Source: Ipomoea triloba
Lineage: Eukaryota > Streptophyta > Magnoliopsida > Solanales > Convolvulaceae
NCBI RefSeq assembly: GCF_003576645.1
Contig: NC_044920.1
Span: 26,792,185-26,856,184, forward strand
Direction of reading: 5' to 3'
Length of the DNA stretch: 64,000 nucleotides
Within the stretch, counting starts at the first letter, position 1, and every line of letters begins with the position of its first letter. Below are positions 9,742 through 21,920 of this stretch, one piece after another. A program made the position numbers and the translations under genes. The notes under the pieces were generated by a model. That model saw nothing but the letters and a program-made list of their open reading frames with translations, made no database searches and was not told where the DNA came from.

Positions 9742-12341
9742 ATGGATACACAGAGTTACCCTCAGGGTGAATTGGGAAGGTTTGAGCAAATTATTTCCCA
9801 GTTTCTTTTGAAGAGCTTGCATATAGTATTGGATTCAAGGATTCCTTCCATGCGACCATATGGACGCAGTGGAGAACTGAAAAAGAGTGACAGATGGTTC
9901 AATTTGGTGTTGGGGGATCGTCCTGCTGCTCTTGATAATTTGAGTTTTTGGCACAGGAATTTGATGGAGCCAATGATTATTGATATAATGCTGGTGCAAG
10001 ACAAACCTAATTCTTCATCTGAGCCTTATTTGAGTTCCACATTGGGTGGGACATTATCAGAAACTGTTATAGAGAGGTGGGTAGTACAATATGAGCATGT
10101 GAGGGCTTTGGCACCACAAATTGGTGATTCGTCTTACAAGAAATCGTACAAAAAAGTAATTTTACTGTTGCGCTCTCTTTATTCAATGATGAGGCTCCTT
10201 CCAGCTTACAAGGCCTTCCAAAAACTATCGTCTAGTCAGAGTTGTGATTTTGATATTAATTACAAAGTATCTTCATTTAGTGCTCCATTCTCTAGGGTAG
10301 AAGAGCAGCTGATGAAAGAGTATTCTTTTGTTCCAGTTGAAGCTCAACAAGGTCGCTTTTCTATATCTCTGACATATCGTGATAATCTCTCTGATTTCAA
10401 CTTGGAGACTTCCTCGTCTTTTCCGCCACAGATTATTACAGATTATGCAAGTACAGATCCTATTAGGTCATTCCCTTCCACTACATCAGATAAAGATGTT
10501 CATGCTACAGTATTTCCATTGAGACGGATGCATTCATCTCCTTCAACGCCACTACAGCACCCGCATAGTTGGACAAGTGGTCTCCACAAGGGGCCTTCTG
10601 TATCTCCAAACCAACCTTATGTAGGTTCTCCACTGTCTTATCGCTCACCTTATGAGCTGTCATCCTCACCAACTGATGTTTATGGCCAAAGGATTTCAAA
10701 CTACAGATTGCCTACTCACCACAGAGCAACAAGCTCAGATGATTACCAGCTTTCACCTCCGTTCTCTCCATCTCCATCCCCATCCCCACCTACATACCTT
10801 TCAGGTGGAAATCCTATGAAGTCACGATGGCGTTCAGAAACTGCCCCAGTTAGTATCCCTCATCCAATGATTGGCAGAAGTTCTAGATACCTTTCTCCTA
10901 ATTTGTCTGACCCAAATAGGCATTCACTTCCCCCTCCATCCCCCAGAAGTACAAAGCATGACTCCTCATCACATGAATCCCCGTCTGGAGTCAGGTCATT
11001 AAGGAAATCAGGGGAGTCCAGTTTTGGAAATACAATTATGAGTCAGAAGGTAGGTATTCATTCAATAATTACACATTACTTTTATTGATTCTGCCCCTAC
11101 CTGTGCACTTCCTATCATTTCAGTGTTGCCGCTGCAATTTTTTATTTGTAATGTGTTTGTCAGGTGTCCAGAGATACAAAAGATGACTCAGGCCGGTTCT
11201 CAGGTTTGCTATCTTCAAGTGGTTCGCCACGTGTTGGATTCTCTCGAAGTTCAAGTAGATTATCTTTCCAGGATGACTTGGATGACTCTGATTTTTCTTG
11301 CCCATTTATTGTTGACGATGTTGATACTTCTGATTCCCAATTCAGGTATTCTTTTTTATCTTGTACTATGGTATTGTTGTGAATATTGGCTCAGAAGAAC
11401 TGAACTTCACATTCTCATTTCCATGAATAGGCATTGAGTTTCTTTGCGTTTCTATTGGCAAGAAATATTTCATGCATCATACAGTGTCTGTTTTTTCGTA
11501 GTTACTTACAAAGCAGGGATTTATGATTGTTTAGCTGCCATTATTCTATTTCAATTTTTCAGGATGGTGGGGCAGTGTATGAAATAGTTGAATGTAGGTT
11601 GTAGAGTTATGCATTGATACAATTTACACAATAAGCATCTAAAACAGAGGTTGTATATGTTGCTTTTAACTTTCTGCTGAGGAATACTTTTGATGCAGAA
11701 ACTACCTTATTATTATTTTATTTTTTTTAATTTTTATTTTGTCAGACATGTTTTACCCCTTTTTTTCATTTTCTTTTTCTCACCTTTCCCTCTCTCCTTT
11801 CTCCTACTTGGCTTACAAAAAACCTGAGGTTGCTCTAATTAAACATAAGCTAGTTTTTAACCTGGCTTGTTTCAACCCTTTTCCATCACTCTTCTATTTC
11901 TTCTCGAAGTATTGATATATTTTGCTGCTGTTTCTGCACCTAACTTGTTTAGATACTTGCACAGTGACTATAAGCACTCAGCATTACCTCATTTATTTCC
12001 AAATTAGAAAATTTTTCTTGTTATTGTGCAGCAGCCAAAACCCTAATGTCAAGAAGGATTCAGAATCTTCTTCTTCACAAGCATTTCTGGGAAGCAGAAA
12101 ATCACAGGAAGCTGCTGTGGGCGCCCTTGTTCAAATGCTCAAGAATGCTCCTCCTTTACGTCAAGATTCTAGCTGCCACTCCGTAAAGACTGAACTGGCG
12201 GGAGGAATTGGCGCTGTTTCCGAGTTCTCTGGTTCTCGGAAGACTTTGGATGCATTGGAGGAGCTCAAAGCTTACAAAGAGTTGAAGGAACTTATTCTTT
12301 CCAAGAGTGCAACCAGAACCAGCTCAGTCAGCAAGAGCTAA
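9742..12341 (+). CDS. ATG13: Autophagy-related protein 13 (ATG13)
   Basis: Exons 9742-11049, 11164-11345 and 12032-12341 join in frame to give 600 residues, close to Arabidopsis ATG13a. The N-terminal HORMA-type domain includes FEQIISQFLLKSLHIVLDSR, RWFNLVLGDRPAALDNLSFW and the YKKVILLLRSLYSMMRLLP helix. After about residue 200 it becomes a Ser/Pro-rich, presumably disordered region full of SP motifs, as expected for a phospho-regulated protein. The C-terminal exon carries DALEELKAYKELKELILSKS. Family role: the regulatory partner of ATG1 kinase, starting autophagosome formation in the cytoplasm and responding to TOR. The start is the first ATG aligning with the family N-terminus. The third exon has a tandem acceptor (CAGCAG), so transcripts may differ by one Ser codon. 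Confidence 0.93.
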
Positions 12342-13473
12342 ACTCAGCCTGCAGAACTTAACTATGATGCATATAATCCACTTTCTCACTGCTACTACAT
12401 GGCAATAGGACTTGAGACGGTTGATGGATAACCTAACCAGGTAGGTTTTAATGGATTGTGTACAATGTACATAGCTGCTGACACAGGAAAATGTTGTATT
12501 AGCAAGAATGGTTAGCATCTGGCAAACATCATCATAGGATTTGAATCATCGTACCACAAAGATAAGCCAGAAATACTGTCTTGTGTATATTAGATCTCAT
12601 GATCTACACAGTTTGATGAAGAGGGTGTTCTTTCATCACCATGTTATTTGCCAATCAAACAAGAACCTCTTACAATCTGAAAAACATAAGTGTTTGGTGA
12701 AGTTTATTTACAAAGTAGATTATTATGATTTTAGATTAAAAACTATGACAAAGATAAGGCTATTACCCTGGTTAACTATTTTAAAATGTTTATATATACA
12801 TAATCAATAAAAAAAAATTATTGTTATTTTAAATAACTAGCCATTTCAAAAAGCCTTCCCATTTATTTATCTGTAGTGGAATATACACGCATGCGCGTAC
12901 ACATGTATACGATGTATTAGTCAAGAAAAGGAAATACTAAAGAAATGTTTCCATTCCATAACACAGCACTACAACAGCATAAATGATATATTAAAGCAAA
13001 ATTCAACCAAATACTGCGATGATGTCATGGTATACAGAAACAAAATTCAATGGTCACGAGGATTAAAAAGAAAAGAAAAAAAAAACACTTATGTGAAATA
13101 ACAAAATCCAATAAATTGCAATAACCAAAAAGTAATGCAGCTCAGTTGATCCCATCCAACTCCAGAAACAACAAAAGCTTTGATACTTGCTATGCAACCC
13201 ATTCAAAATTTGTGGAGCTTTGTTCAAATCTCATAAACAATTTGATATATTGAAAATTGAGCTCCAGAGTTGATAGACACCCTGTAAGAAAGAGTCCGAC
13301 ATTATGATAATGTTGCTTATCTTTGTAAATTAAATATACAGCTCATCACTTGTGCAGGTAAAAATGTGGTAGAATATAAAGGATGCATTACTAATTAGCT
13401 AATTAGTAATAGGGGGAATGAATAAGAAGTAAAATCCTGTAAAGCAGGATATGTTAACATACCTAGATTTTCC
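12342..13473. other. Convergent 3' ends of ATG13 and NOG1
   Basis: Untranslated and intergenic DNA between a plus-strand and a minus-strand gene. A likely 3' untranslated intron of NOG1 lies at 13282-13462 (minus-strand donor AG|GTATGT, acceptor TTACAG). Its donor is only about 11 bases after the stop, too close to be expected to trigger decay. Nothing else is supported. Confidence 0.5.
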
Positions 13474-15498
13474 TTAGCGCCTTTGCGTTTTGCCATTACC
13501 GCGCTTGCCAGAGAACAAGTGTTTTGGTTTCAGAGTAGGGATCGTTCTATCAGCTTCTCCACGGCGAGCATCCTTGTTCCTCTTCTTTGCAGATTTCTTA
13601 AACAGATTTAGTGCCTTTGACTTCTGTGCAGAGTCCTTGAAGCCCTCCCCTGGTACCACTTCACCTGGAGGCCGTGACTTGGACCTTGACCTAGATGTAG
13701 ACCTTAGGCGCAATTTTTTATTGGGAGTGTTATCATCTACATCCATTGCTTCCACACCCTCAGTGGGGCCAACTGATCTTTCCCTCTTTCGGCCCCTGGA
13801 TTTGCTACGAACTCTGTTGATTGCAAGACTTGGATCAAGACCCAGAGAAGACAACTGCCTTCCCATTCTCTCTGAAGTGAATTCCTTGTCCTTGTCAAAT
13901 TTCCTGGGTACGGTTGGTCGGCTCTCCGCTGTACTCTTCTTAATCCTGTGCTGTTGAATGAGTATACTTTTCCTTCTCCTAATTTCAGCCAATGCTTGTT
14001 GTTCTTCAGGGGTCAGCTCAGCACCACCATCCATCTCAAAATCATCTTCTTGCTCCTGCCGAAGGCCTTCTTCTTTCTCCAATTCCTCAACCCTTTGTAA
14101 GATATCAGGGTCAATAAAATCATACACATTGTGCCCATCAAGAATCTCTGGCATTATTTCATCCTTCCAAGACTCATCTGCCAAGATATAGTGCTTACTC
14201 AATTTAGCAGAGTATACACCTGCACCTCCATTCTCATTCTCCAGATCCCTTTCAAGCTTCCTCTTTTCTTTCTCTGCATCTGCCTCCGCTTCCCTAGCTT
14301 TAGCTTCCAACACAGCCTGAGGTATACATGGAGGCCTTTCTTTCTGATCACGAGGCTTTGGCATTGCAACATGAAAGCGGTTTAGGCAGTCATTTAACTT
14401 CTTTGATTTCATCTTAACTTCAACCCTTTGATCCAACAACCTTTCACAAGCAGCATTCTTCACCGCAATCACGCCTTCCTCAGTCAAAGTACTCATAGTC
14501 AAAAGCACTCCTTGGTCGTCCGTTGCTTCACCGCCTTGGCCAATCACAGTCTTCATAGCTTCTTCTTTCATCTCCATGACTAGTTTCCTGTCTTCCTCAG
14601 AAATCCCTTCCATAGGCTGCAAATCAGTTTTGTTGCAAACTATGATCAAGGGTTTGTTCAGAAAGAGAGACTTGATGCTGTGAAATAAGGCAGCTTGTTG
14701 TTCAATGCTGTAGCCACAAGACCCAGAAATGTCTAGGAAAAACAACACGGCAGCTCTAAGATGCGCTAGAGCTGTAATACTGCACATTTCAATGATATTA
14801 CGGTCCTCAAACGGCCTATCCAATATCCCCGGAGTGTCAATAACTTGATACCTCAGGTATTTGTAGTCAGTATGACCAACAAACAAGGACTTTGTGGTGA
14901 AAGCATATGGCTGCACATCCACATCTGCTCTTGTAATTTTGTTAATGAATGAGCTCTTACCAACATTAGGGTACCCACAGATCAAGATTGTCCTAGTATT
15001 TGGATCAATTGAAGGTAACCTTGCCATATGCTGCCTGATCTGCTCAAGATAAGCTAGACTGGGCGTGATGCGCTTTATCACAGTACACATGCGGCCCAAT
15101 GCAGAAATCTTCAAAGACTTGCAACGATATAGTGAATCAGCATACTTCAACATTTTTACATAATCCTTAGCAATCTTAGAAATCAAGTTCCGTGCAGTAT
15201 TTATTTGGCCAAGTGCAAGCTTGTAATGATCTTTGTTGTAGAGCACGTGAAGAAGGTCACCATAGAAAGGATGGATATCATCAAGCCTGGGGAACTCATC
15301 AATGATGGTGGAAAGTTTATCATGGAAATTCTGTTGGGTGTATTTCACTTTGCGCATATAAAACTGACGAATACGGGATATTGCATAGCCCTTATGAACA
15401 ACAGTAGGTGTTTGCCGCTGTGTGCGAGAGAGAATGATATCAACAAAATCCTTCCCATTGGGAACAACAGTGATCTTCTTAAAATTATACTGCACCAT
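13474..15498 (-). CDS. NOG1: Nucleolar GTP-binding protein 1 (NOG1)
   Basis: An uninterrupted frame of 674 residues, the usual length for NOG1. It opens MVQYNFKKITVVPNGKDF. An N-terminal helical domain runs to about residue 165. The GTPase domain has GYPNVGKSS (G1), an AFTTKSL switch, DTPG (G3) and NKTD (G4). The C-terminal half is charged and basic, with RSKSRGRKRERS and RSTSRSRSKS stretches consistent with nucleolar localisation. Family role: a GTPase needed for late steps of 60S ribosomal subunit assembly, binding pre-60S particles. The coding part has no intron, but the 5' leader appears split by an intron at 15521-16605 (minus-strand donor CCG|GTGAGT, acceptor GATGCAG). The TAA stop is at 13474-13476. 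Confidence 0.96.
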   Translation of the reverse strand: MVQYNFKKITVVPNGKDFVDIILSRTQRQTPTVVHKGYAISRIRQFYMRKVKYTQQNFHDKLSTIIDEFPRLDDIHPFYGDLLHVLYNKDHYKLALGQINTARNLISKIAKDYVKMLKYADSLYRCKSLKISALGRMCTVIKRITPSLAYLEQIRQHMARLPSIDPNTRTILICGYPNVGKSSFINKITRADVDVQPYAFTTKSLFVGHTDYKYLRYQVIDTPGILDRPFEDRNIIEMCSITALAHLRAAVLFFLDISGSCGYSIEQQAALFHSIKSLFLNKPLIIVCNKTDLQPMEGISEEDRKLVMEMKEEAMKTVIGQGGEATDDQGVLLTMSTLTEEGVIAVKNAACERLLDQRVEVKMKSKKLNDCLNRFHVAMPKPRDQKERPPCIPQAVLEAKAREAEADAEKEKRKLERDLENENGGAGVYSAKLSKHYILADESWKDEIMPEILDGHNVYDFIDPDILQRVEELEKEEGLRQEQEDDFEMDGGAELTPEEQQALAEIRRRKSILIQQHRIKKSTAESRPTVPRKFDKDKEFTSERMGRQLSSLGLDPSLAINRVRSKSRGRKRERSVGPTEGVEAMDVDDNTPNKKLRLRSTSRSRSKSRPPGEVVPGEGFKDSAQKSKALNLFKKSAKKRNKDARRGEADRTIPTLKPKHLFSGKRGNGKTQRR

Positions 15499-15520
15499 AT
15501 CTTATGATCTGGTCTTACCC

Positions 15521-16605
15521 CTGCATCACATAAACACATAAATAAAACAACACAAATATCAACCCCAAAAAAAACTAGTAGAATGGGAAAAGGGAAATCA
15601 GCAAATGAACCTTATTTAGAAAATGACCAATTTTCAGTCACTCGTGGAAATTTTCACACATCAAAGGCAAAATAAGAAAACTTGAACTTGGATTCTAAAA
15701 TGAAGGTACCCTATGTTTATCTGTTATCTAACTACAAGTGAAAACTATCAAGAGAAAAAACACAACCAAACATACACTTTTGACAGTAATTATACACAGA
15801 TATATACACAAATAAAAAAGAGACATGGAGCAAGAATGAATCATAATCATTTTTAGTAAAGCTAATAGTGACCCTTCAGATCAACAATTCAGTAACAAGA
15901 CACACAAAAAGAAATGGAAAGAAAAAATCTTTAGATTCTACATAAAATTTTAAAACCAAAAAAAAAACAAAGTATTTATCTTACAAAATGAATAGCCAAG
16001 TGTGCCTAGGCTGAGCTTAAACTCCTAAAATGAAAACACGAGCTTTTATATAAAGAGGTATGCTTTGGAGTATACAGCTAGGCCAGTATACTTTTTACAC
16101 AAGATTAGTTGAGGCCATCAAATGAACACTAACCCTTGCCCTTAGACAAACAGTAGTTAAACCAGGAATTTTAAAAGCAACTAAGCATAACCAGACTGGG
16201 AACATCATGTCCAATCTAGGTAATAACAAGGTATGAAGAATAATTGTACAAACGAAATCAAACACACCAGGAATAATGATTAAATATGATATCTCTGGAA
16301 TTTTATTTTCTTGTTAGTCCCAATAGAGGGACATAGCAGTATAGAGAACTGGGCATTCCTCGCACTAAATTCACTGAAGCTCCCTATTCTTTCGTTTTTG
16401 TTTTGAAACCAAGTTATTTATCTACAAATAATCAAACACCTAAACATGCCACTTTCCTCAACAAAAATAATCATCAGTTAATCATTAAAAAATCCACATA
16501 CTTCAGACATAAAACACTCAGCATCAATGTAAATATAGTTTCAGCAAATCAAAAGGAAAAGTAAAGCGGCGATAGTGAGAGAGAGGGAGGGAGAGCAAGA
16601 CTCAC
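15521..16605 (-). other. NOG1 5' untranslated leader intron
   Basis: On the minus strand the donor GTGAGTCTTGC follows CCAGTCCG, and the acceptor GATGCAG precedes GGGTAAGACCAG and then the ATG. The enclosed 1,085 bp is AT-rich and shows no open frame. I looked for a box C/D snoRNA pattern, common in ribosome-biogenesis introns, and could not support one. Confidence 0.65.
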
Positions 16606-16714
16606 CGGACTGGAAAACCCAGGTCGCAAGGGAAAACGCCAAGGAGGAGAGGCGAGAGAGTATGTTGGGCTGCGAGAAAAGCAGTTTTGAGAGAATGAAA
16701 AAGGAGGAGGAAGC

Positions 16715-16722
16715 TAGGGTTT
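16715..16722 (-). promoter_or_regulatory. Telo-box near the NOG1 transcription start
   Basis: AAACCCTA on the minus strand (tagggttt on plus) sits just upstream of the first untranslated exon. Telo-boxes of this form are known close to the starts of plant ribosomal-protein and ribosome-biogenesis genes, which fits NOG1. One short motif alone is modest evidence. Confidence 0.5.
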
Positions 16723-16739
16723 AAGCGGGGCAATTTTGT

Positions 16740-18640
16740 CTGTTAAGGACACTAAAAAAACCTAAGCTTTATGGGCCAGGCCCGACCTGCCAAAATAAAA
16801 TCTGTATTCCAAGTTTTTTTTTTTTTCAAGCTCCAAAGTCCAACCACTCAAATAGCAATGTCATAATTATTTTTAGAAAAAGTGTCGAACAGATCACTAA
16901 ATTTATCAATTACAAAATATTATTTTTGTACAATTAAGTGCATACAAATGAGAAGTTAAAGTGTCTGATTACGTAGTATAATTTTTTTAGGAGGCTAATT
17001 ATATTTTAGCTTAAATATACTAAAAGTACAATATTTATATACGTAAAGTATATTATTTGAAAATACATGATTTTTTTTATATTATCAAATAATGTACATT
17101 CAGTACATAAATAGTGTATTTTAGTATATTAAAAATGTATATTACAGTTATAGTCCACACAATAATTTTCCCATAAAACGTTGGGAGAATAATTTTAAGA
17201 GCAATTAATTATTGTTATTGTGGTTCTTTAATCTGGTTATTGTTCTAGTTACAATATTCACTAACACAAACGAATTTCGGACATGTAGTATAGTACTCAT
17301 TGCAAGCCATGTCAAATTGGAAATAAACTTAATTAATCTATAAATATTAAAACACCACATTTTTAATAGTTACATTTTCACTTTTATTAGACAACTATCT
17401 ATATGACAATTTTTTGTTATTGATCTTTCCAAATTGACTAAATTAAAATGTTCCCAAATTTTTTTAAGGTAAAATTTTGGAGAGAGTAAATAAATGTTTA
17501 CTTCAATATAGTCAATTTGAATAAACAGAAAGACCAAAAAGTGGTCAAACTAATAATTGATAATAAAATATGTAATTGTGATATTAATGATTAGAGTTGT
17601 GGGTTGAGTATTACCCGCGCTTGCAAAATTCACGCGAGTGCGAGTAAAAATTTCATTACCCGCGCAGGTGCAAGGAATGGGTTGGGAATACGGGTGTGGG
17701 AATGTGGGATATATCCCCCATCCCATTGCCGTTCATACTTGTCACCAAAAAAAAAATACAAATATACATATATTTGTAGGCTAGACTAAAAATCTATTAT
17801 TAACCTTTTTAAGTTGTGATTACAAAGCAATCTAACTAACTCATCTAAGTTTGTAAACTTATTCTATTATATATATTCTAGTATTATTCATTGTATTTAT
17901 TGCTGATCCTTCTAAGTTGTTAAATTGTACTTTCTCATAGTATTTTTTGGCAAAATACATAGACACAATGAGTCTCATTGAGATTTTGTGTGTATCATAA
18001 AATATATAAAACTTTCATAACATAATAATAACATTTTTTTTGTTGGTCCTCTAAATCCTCTCACAAATTTGTATTAAAAATTACCTCCTAAGTGGGTGGT
18101 TTTAAAATTGTATCTAATTTTAAGGACTTAACGAATGATAAGTTATATTATCGTGTAAAATGTAAACAACAAAAATAATATACTCATAAATCAACACCCA
18201 CAAAAAAATTATCATTTCGAAAAACTGTCATCCTATACAGGAAACTCACAATATTCATCAAGTCACACCAACAAATTCAACACCCATGGAAAAAAAATAC
18301 TGTTTTAAATAAGCTACTTTACAACAATCACACCAACAAATTCAACACCCATGGAAAAAAAATTACATATTAAATAAGCTACTTTTGTCATTTACATTTA
18401 ATGCCCAGACTCACAATGTAAATCAAATTACATATCATCATATCAAAACTCCACAAGCAGAGGGCAGAAAAATGGAAAATATTATTATTAATGCTGATTC
18501 TTTGGTGATTTGTCACAATAGGTGACCAACAGATGAAACAAAGTACCCGAAAAAAGGAGAAGGGCACAACACATAAAGAATAAAATAAAATAACCCAAAG
18601 CAAAAACACAAGTTATTAGATACATTTCAAACAACAGGCT
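16740..18640. other. AT-rich intergenic region with degraded repeats
   Basis: No gene is seen. At 17030-17160 there are inverted agtatatt/aatgtaca blocks resembling the fold-back element at 27.83 kb. At 17600-17740 a GC-rich patch (attacccgcgc, ending cccatcccattgccgttc) resembles the end of a degraded GC-ended hAT-like element. Both are weak identifications. Confidence 0.4.
18263..18385. repeat. 65-bp tandem duplication
   Basis: The block tcacaccaacaaattcaaca starts at 18263 and again at 18328, followed in both by cccatggaaaaaaa and, after a variable stretch, taaataagctactttt. The two copies are nearly identical, so the duplication is recent. Confidence 0.85.
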
Positions 18641-18721
18641 ATATTGTCTGCTCCCAAAAACAAAAAGAACTCAAATACAAATTTTGTTCAAAGGAGACAT
18701 CTCGGGCCAGAGGGCGGTTGT

Positions 18722-20750
18722 TCAGCGAATTCGGTTGACATGAGCGAAGGGCTCTGGATTTGATTTTGGTGCCTGTTTTGCTACTTCAGGGGTTCCAAAA
18801 ACATTCCAGAATCTCAGTGTTTCATCTCCTGCTGCAGAAGCAACTGTGCAACCATCTGGACTCTGTAGATTAACAAAGAAAGAAAAATTAGACCATTATT
18901 TAGCACACAATGTTTAACTTCTCCCTACATTTTCTCCGAGATTTATATTTCATAGAGAAAAGATACTTAACCTGAGCCATGAAAAGAACTCGGGATGTAT
19001 GTCCAGTAAGCTCTGCCATCTTTACCATTGATGGGTATTTCCAGAGGGTAAGCTGGTTCTGAGTAAATCCATGTGAGCTTAGCAGTTCACGCTCATTCTT
19101 GTTCCAGAGCAGTGCACAGACCTGTGATCCTGTGTCAACTGAATTCACGCAAGCACCAGTATGGGTATTCCAGAACTTTATGCACCTGTCACTTCCACCT
19201 CCACCGGAGGCCAGCAAATTACCCTGAAATGGACACCAAGCAAGCGCCTTAACAGCAGCAGTGTGATCCTCAAGCCTGTGAAGCCACTGTGTCGAGGAGT
19301 TGGAAGAAGCTGTTGATCTGTCCCATATGTGGAGGAGATTATCATTTCCTCCACTAGCCAACTGCTGGCCAGAGGCAGACCATTTTAGGCCACAGACTTC
19401 TTGATGATGTCCTCTATATGTTTCTACAATAGGTGCTCTAATTCGGACATCATTGTTGTTAATCAAACCATCCATTCCACCGGTAGTCAGAATATGGTTG
19501 TTCCAGTCAAGGGCACCGACTCGTGATTGGTGGCCACCTCTCAAAGTTCTCAACTGCAGAAAAAAAAATATATCAGTACAAATCTTGGGGACTCCAGAAA
19601 AGAAAACAATACCAAGAGAAGAGTGCTCAAGGGGCAGACCAATCGGTTAGCTGTGGTATCCCAAAGCTGCACATCAGAGTTGTTCAAGCCAACAGCAATA
19701 TGCCTCCCGTCTGGAGCCCATTTAACACTTGTAACAGGACCATTTTCATCATCAATTGTGACCAGTTCGGAAGTGCTACCATCAGATGCATCCCACAGGT
19801 AAACAGTACTACCCAGAGCAATAGAAAGAACATTGCTGCTGCCCCAATCTAATAGATTCAAGTAGTAATCATCGACAATGTCTGGAGCATCCAAAGTCCT
19901 CTCAGAAGTCTGTAAAAAGCAAATCACAACTACAATAAGAACAAACAATTCTAAATTCAAGTAAGACTTTATCCAAACTCTAGTATTATCAGGCAACTAT
20001 GACCCTAACCTGAGGAATGTGACGCCTGGGTTTAACTGGTTTGGCCTGGCAAGCAGCAGAAGTGAACTCACTTGGAATGCCCTCCACAGGGGTGGGTGGT
20101 TTGTTCTTGAAAGCAAGTATCCGTGTCCGGTTCATGTTAAGGACCTCAGCTAGCTGTTTTCTATATGTTTCCCTGGACGGTGAGCTGGTGGCTGGATTTT
20201 CCTTACCTTTCATCCCTCCCGTCACCATATAATGGGCAAAGTCAAAGTCCATTGCAGATCTATTAGGAATGAACCTATCCAACTAAAAACAATAAACCAA
20301 AAAAGTTCAATTAGTTGTCAATATTTCCAAGATCCTGACTAATGAGTAAACCCACTCAACTAGAAAAACGGGCAAACTAAGATAATTAATGATTTCAAAA
20401 ATATGCCTTCATATTTAAAAACCTACTTACAACCCTAAAATTAGATTTGGACAATTTACTAAATCAGATTAGAAATAAAACTCATCTAGCAAAGCAGATC
20501 AAAAGCAATGTCTATTGTCGTTACCCAAAGTTAAAACAGATTTACATCAATTATCAATAGCAAGATTAAGATCGTTCTACTATGTAGATTCTAAACATTT
20601 TCCACTCACTTAAATTATAAAAAATAATGTAGTAAGGCAGAGATAAAATACATTTTCACGAGACTTTTTCCTTTGCAGATATTGCTCGTGAAGAGGAAGA
20701 CGGGATTCAGTCTTGTTAGATGAAGCGGAGTTCCTCAATCCTGCATCCAT
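18722..20750 (-). CDS. CDC20: CDC20-type activator of the anaphase-promoting complex, copy A
   Basis: Five exons on the minus strand: 20652-20750, 20010-20282, 19640-19909, 18972-19553 and 18722-18862, all phase 0. The product is 454 residues. The N-terminus has the C-box-like DRFIPNRS and a GKENP motif. Seven WD40 blades follow ([59 protein letters not shown]). The protein ends NRIR, the Ile-Arg tail that docks on the APC/C. Family role: recruits mitotic substrates such as cyclin B to the APC/C ubiquitin ligase and is under spindle-checkpoint control. Copy B at 25.2 kb has the same intron positions; the two large exons differ by only a few residues. Copy A has three extra residues in exon 2 ([10 protein letters not shown] versus VTKGKEN) and keeps what appears to be the ancestral 3' flank. 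Confidence 0.96.
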
Positions 20751-21070
20751 CACGTTAATAACACAAAAAAAACACTACTACAGATACAAAATTTCAATTA
20801 TGGATTATACAGAAAAAAATTGATTAATAAAATGAACAAGGGTCCTGCAAAAAAACAATATTAGAGCGATAAGAGAAAACAAAATAAAAAAATAAGAACA
20901 ACAAGAAAGCAAGATTGAAATTATTGCAGATCGAGCGGCCAGCGGCGAGAGAGAGCGCAGAGAGAAAAGGGGATTAAGAGAATGAGATATGATGCTCTTC
21001 AATTGAATTTGAGGGATTTTATACTTGTGATTAGGGTTTATTGGGTCCTAATTTCAGTAATTTGGATGGC

Positions 21071-21075
21071 AACGG
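21071..21075 (+). promoter_or_regulatory. MSA-like AACGG element upstream of CDC20 copy A
   Basis: AACGG occurs within gcaacggcta, about 320 bp upstream of the copy A start codon. AACGG is the core of the mitosis-specific activator element bound by three-repeat MYB factors in plant G2/M genes, and CDC20 belongs to that class. The aligned copy B promoter has three such cores. In copy A the distal one reads gctgttg instead of tccgttg. Confidence 0.5.
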
Positions 21076-21920
21076 CTATTTTCCCGACAAGCAGAAAAGA
21101 GCTGTTGTAATTTGTTTAGACTAAAATGCCCTCTTCATTAGTAATCAACTGCAAAAATTAGGCGTGCCGCAAGCTTTAATGGGCTCTCTAGACATTCTTG
21201 ACTGGGCCCAGTATGTGTTTTGAATTTTGATAATCATTTAAAGAAAAATAAATAAATTGTAATCCTTAATTATTGCTATTTTAGTCCTTTATATTTCATA
21301 ACTTTATTTTGGCAATCATTATGACATTATGCCATGGACCATAGAGTATAATGTCGACAAGTGACATAAATGTTACTCCGTAAATTTTAGTATGTTAAAT
21401 ATTTTTTTAAAGATTTATTTTTAGTATATTACTCAGAAATAAACATATACGAAGTAGTATATTAAAAATGAACATTCAGTATATTAAAAATGTATATTTA
21501 TTAGTGATTCATCTTGCAATGGAGATAATTGTTCACAATATAATTTGTCTTGTTTTTTGGTCCTTGGGCTAATCTAGAAGTTACACTTGTTGTCATTTAA
21601 AAATTGTTCAACGGGTTATTGTTGACATAGGAAATTTGATAAATATGATTATTTTTAACACAATTATATCTAAATATATTTTGGATTTTTCAAAAAAAAA
21701 ATATATTTTGGATAATATTAATATTATCTAATTTGTTTAATTAGATAATATCAAGAGTTTGAACATATCTAAACTCTTCTATCCTACAACTATACATATG
21801 AGCTCACATTCCTACGTAATCATCATAGATGGGATAACCATGTAAACATCGACCCAAATATGCCTATTTCCTCTTTTTTAAATGAAGACATTCAATATCA
21901 ACCTGCAGAAGTTAAGCAAT
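21076..21920. other. Upstream flank of CDC20 copy A
   Basis: The first 250 bp align with the copy B upstream flank (ttgtttagactaaaatg and atgggctct blocks, then catggaccata). Around 21320-21500 there is a degraded copy of the fold-back element seen at 27.83 kb. The rest is AT-rich and unremarkable. Confidence 0.5.

Noticed and set aside
13490..14385. Plus-strand open frames of up to 155 codons opposite NOG1
   Set aside because: They are antisense shadows of a well-conserved coding sequence, with no recognisable features of their own.
15521..16605. Possible box C/D snoRNA in the NOG1 leader intron
   Set aside because: A TGATGA-like box occurs on the minus strand near 16470, but no D box at suitable spacing with a terminal stem was found.
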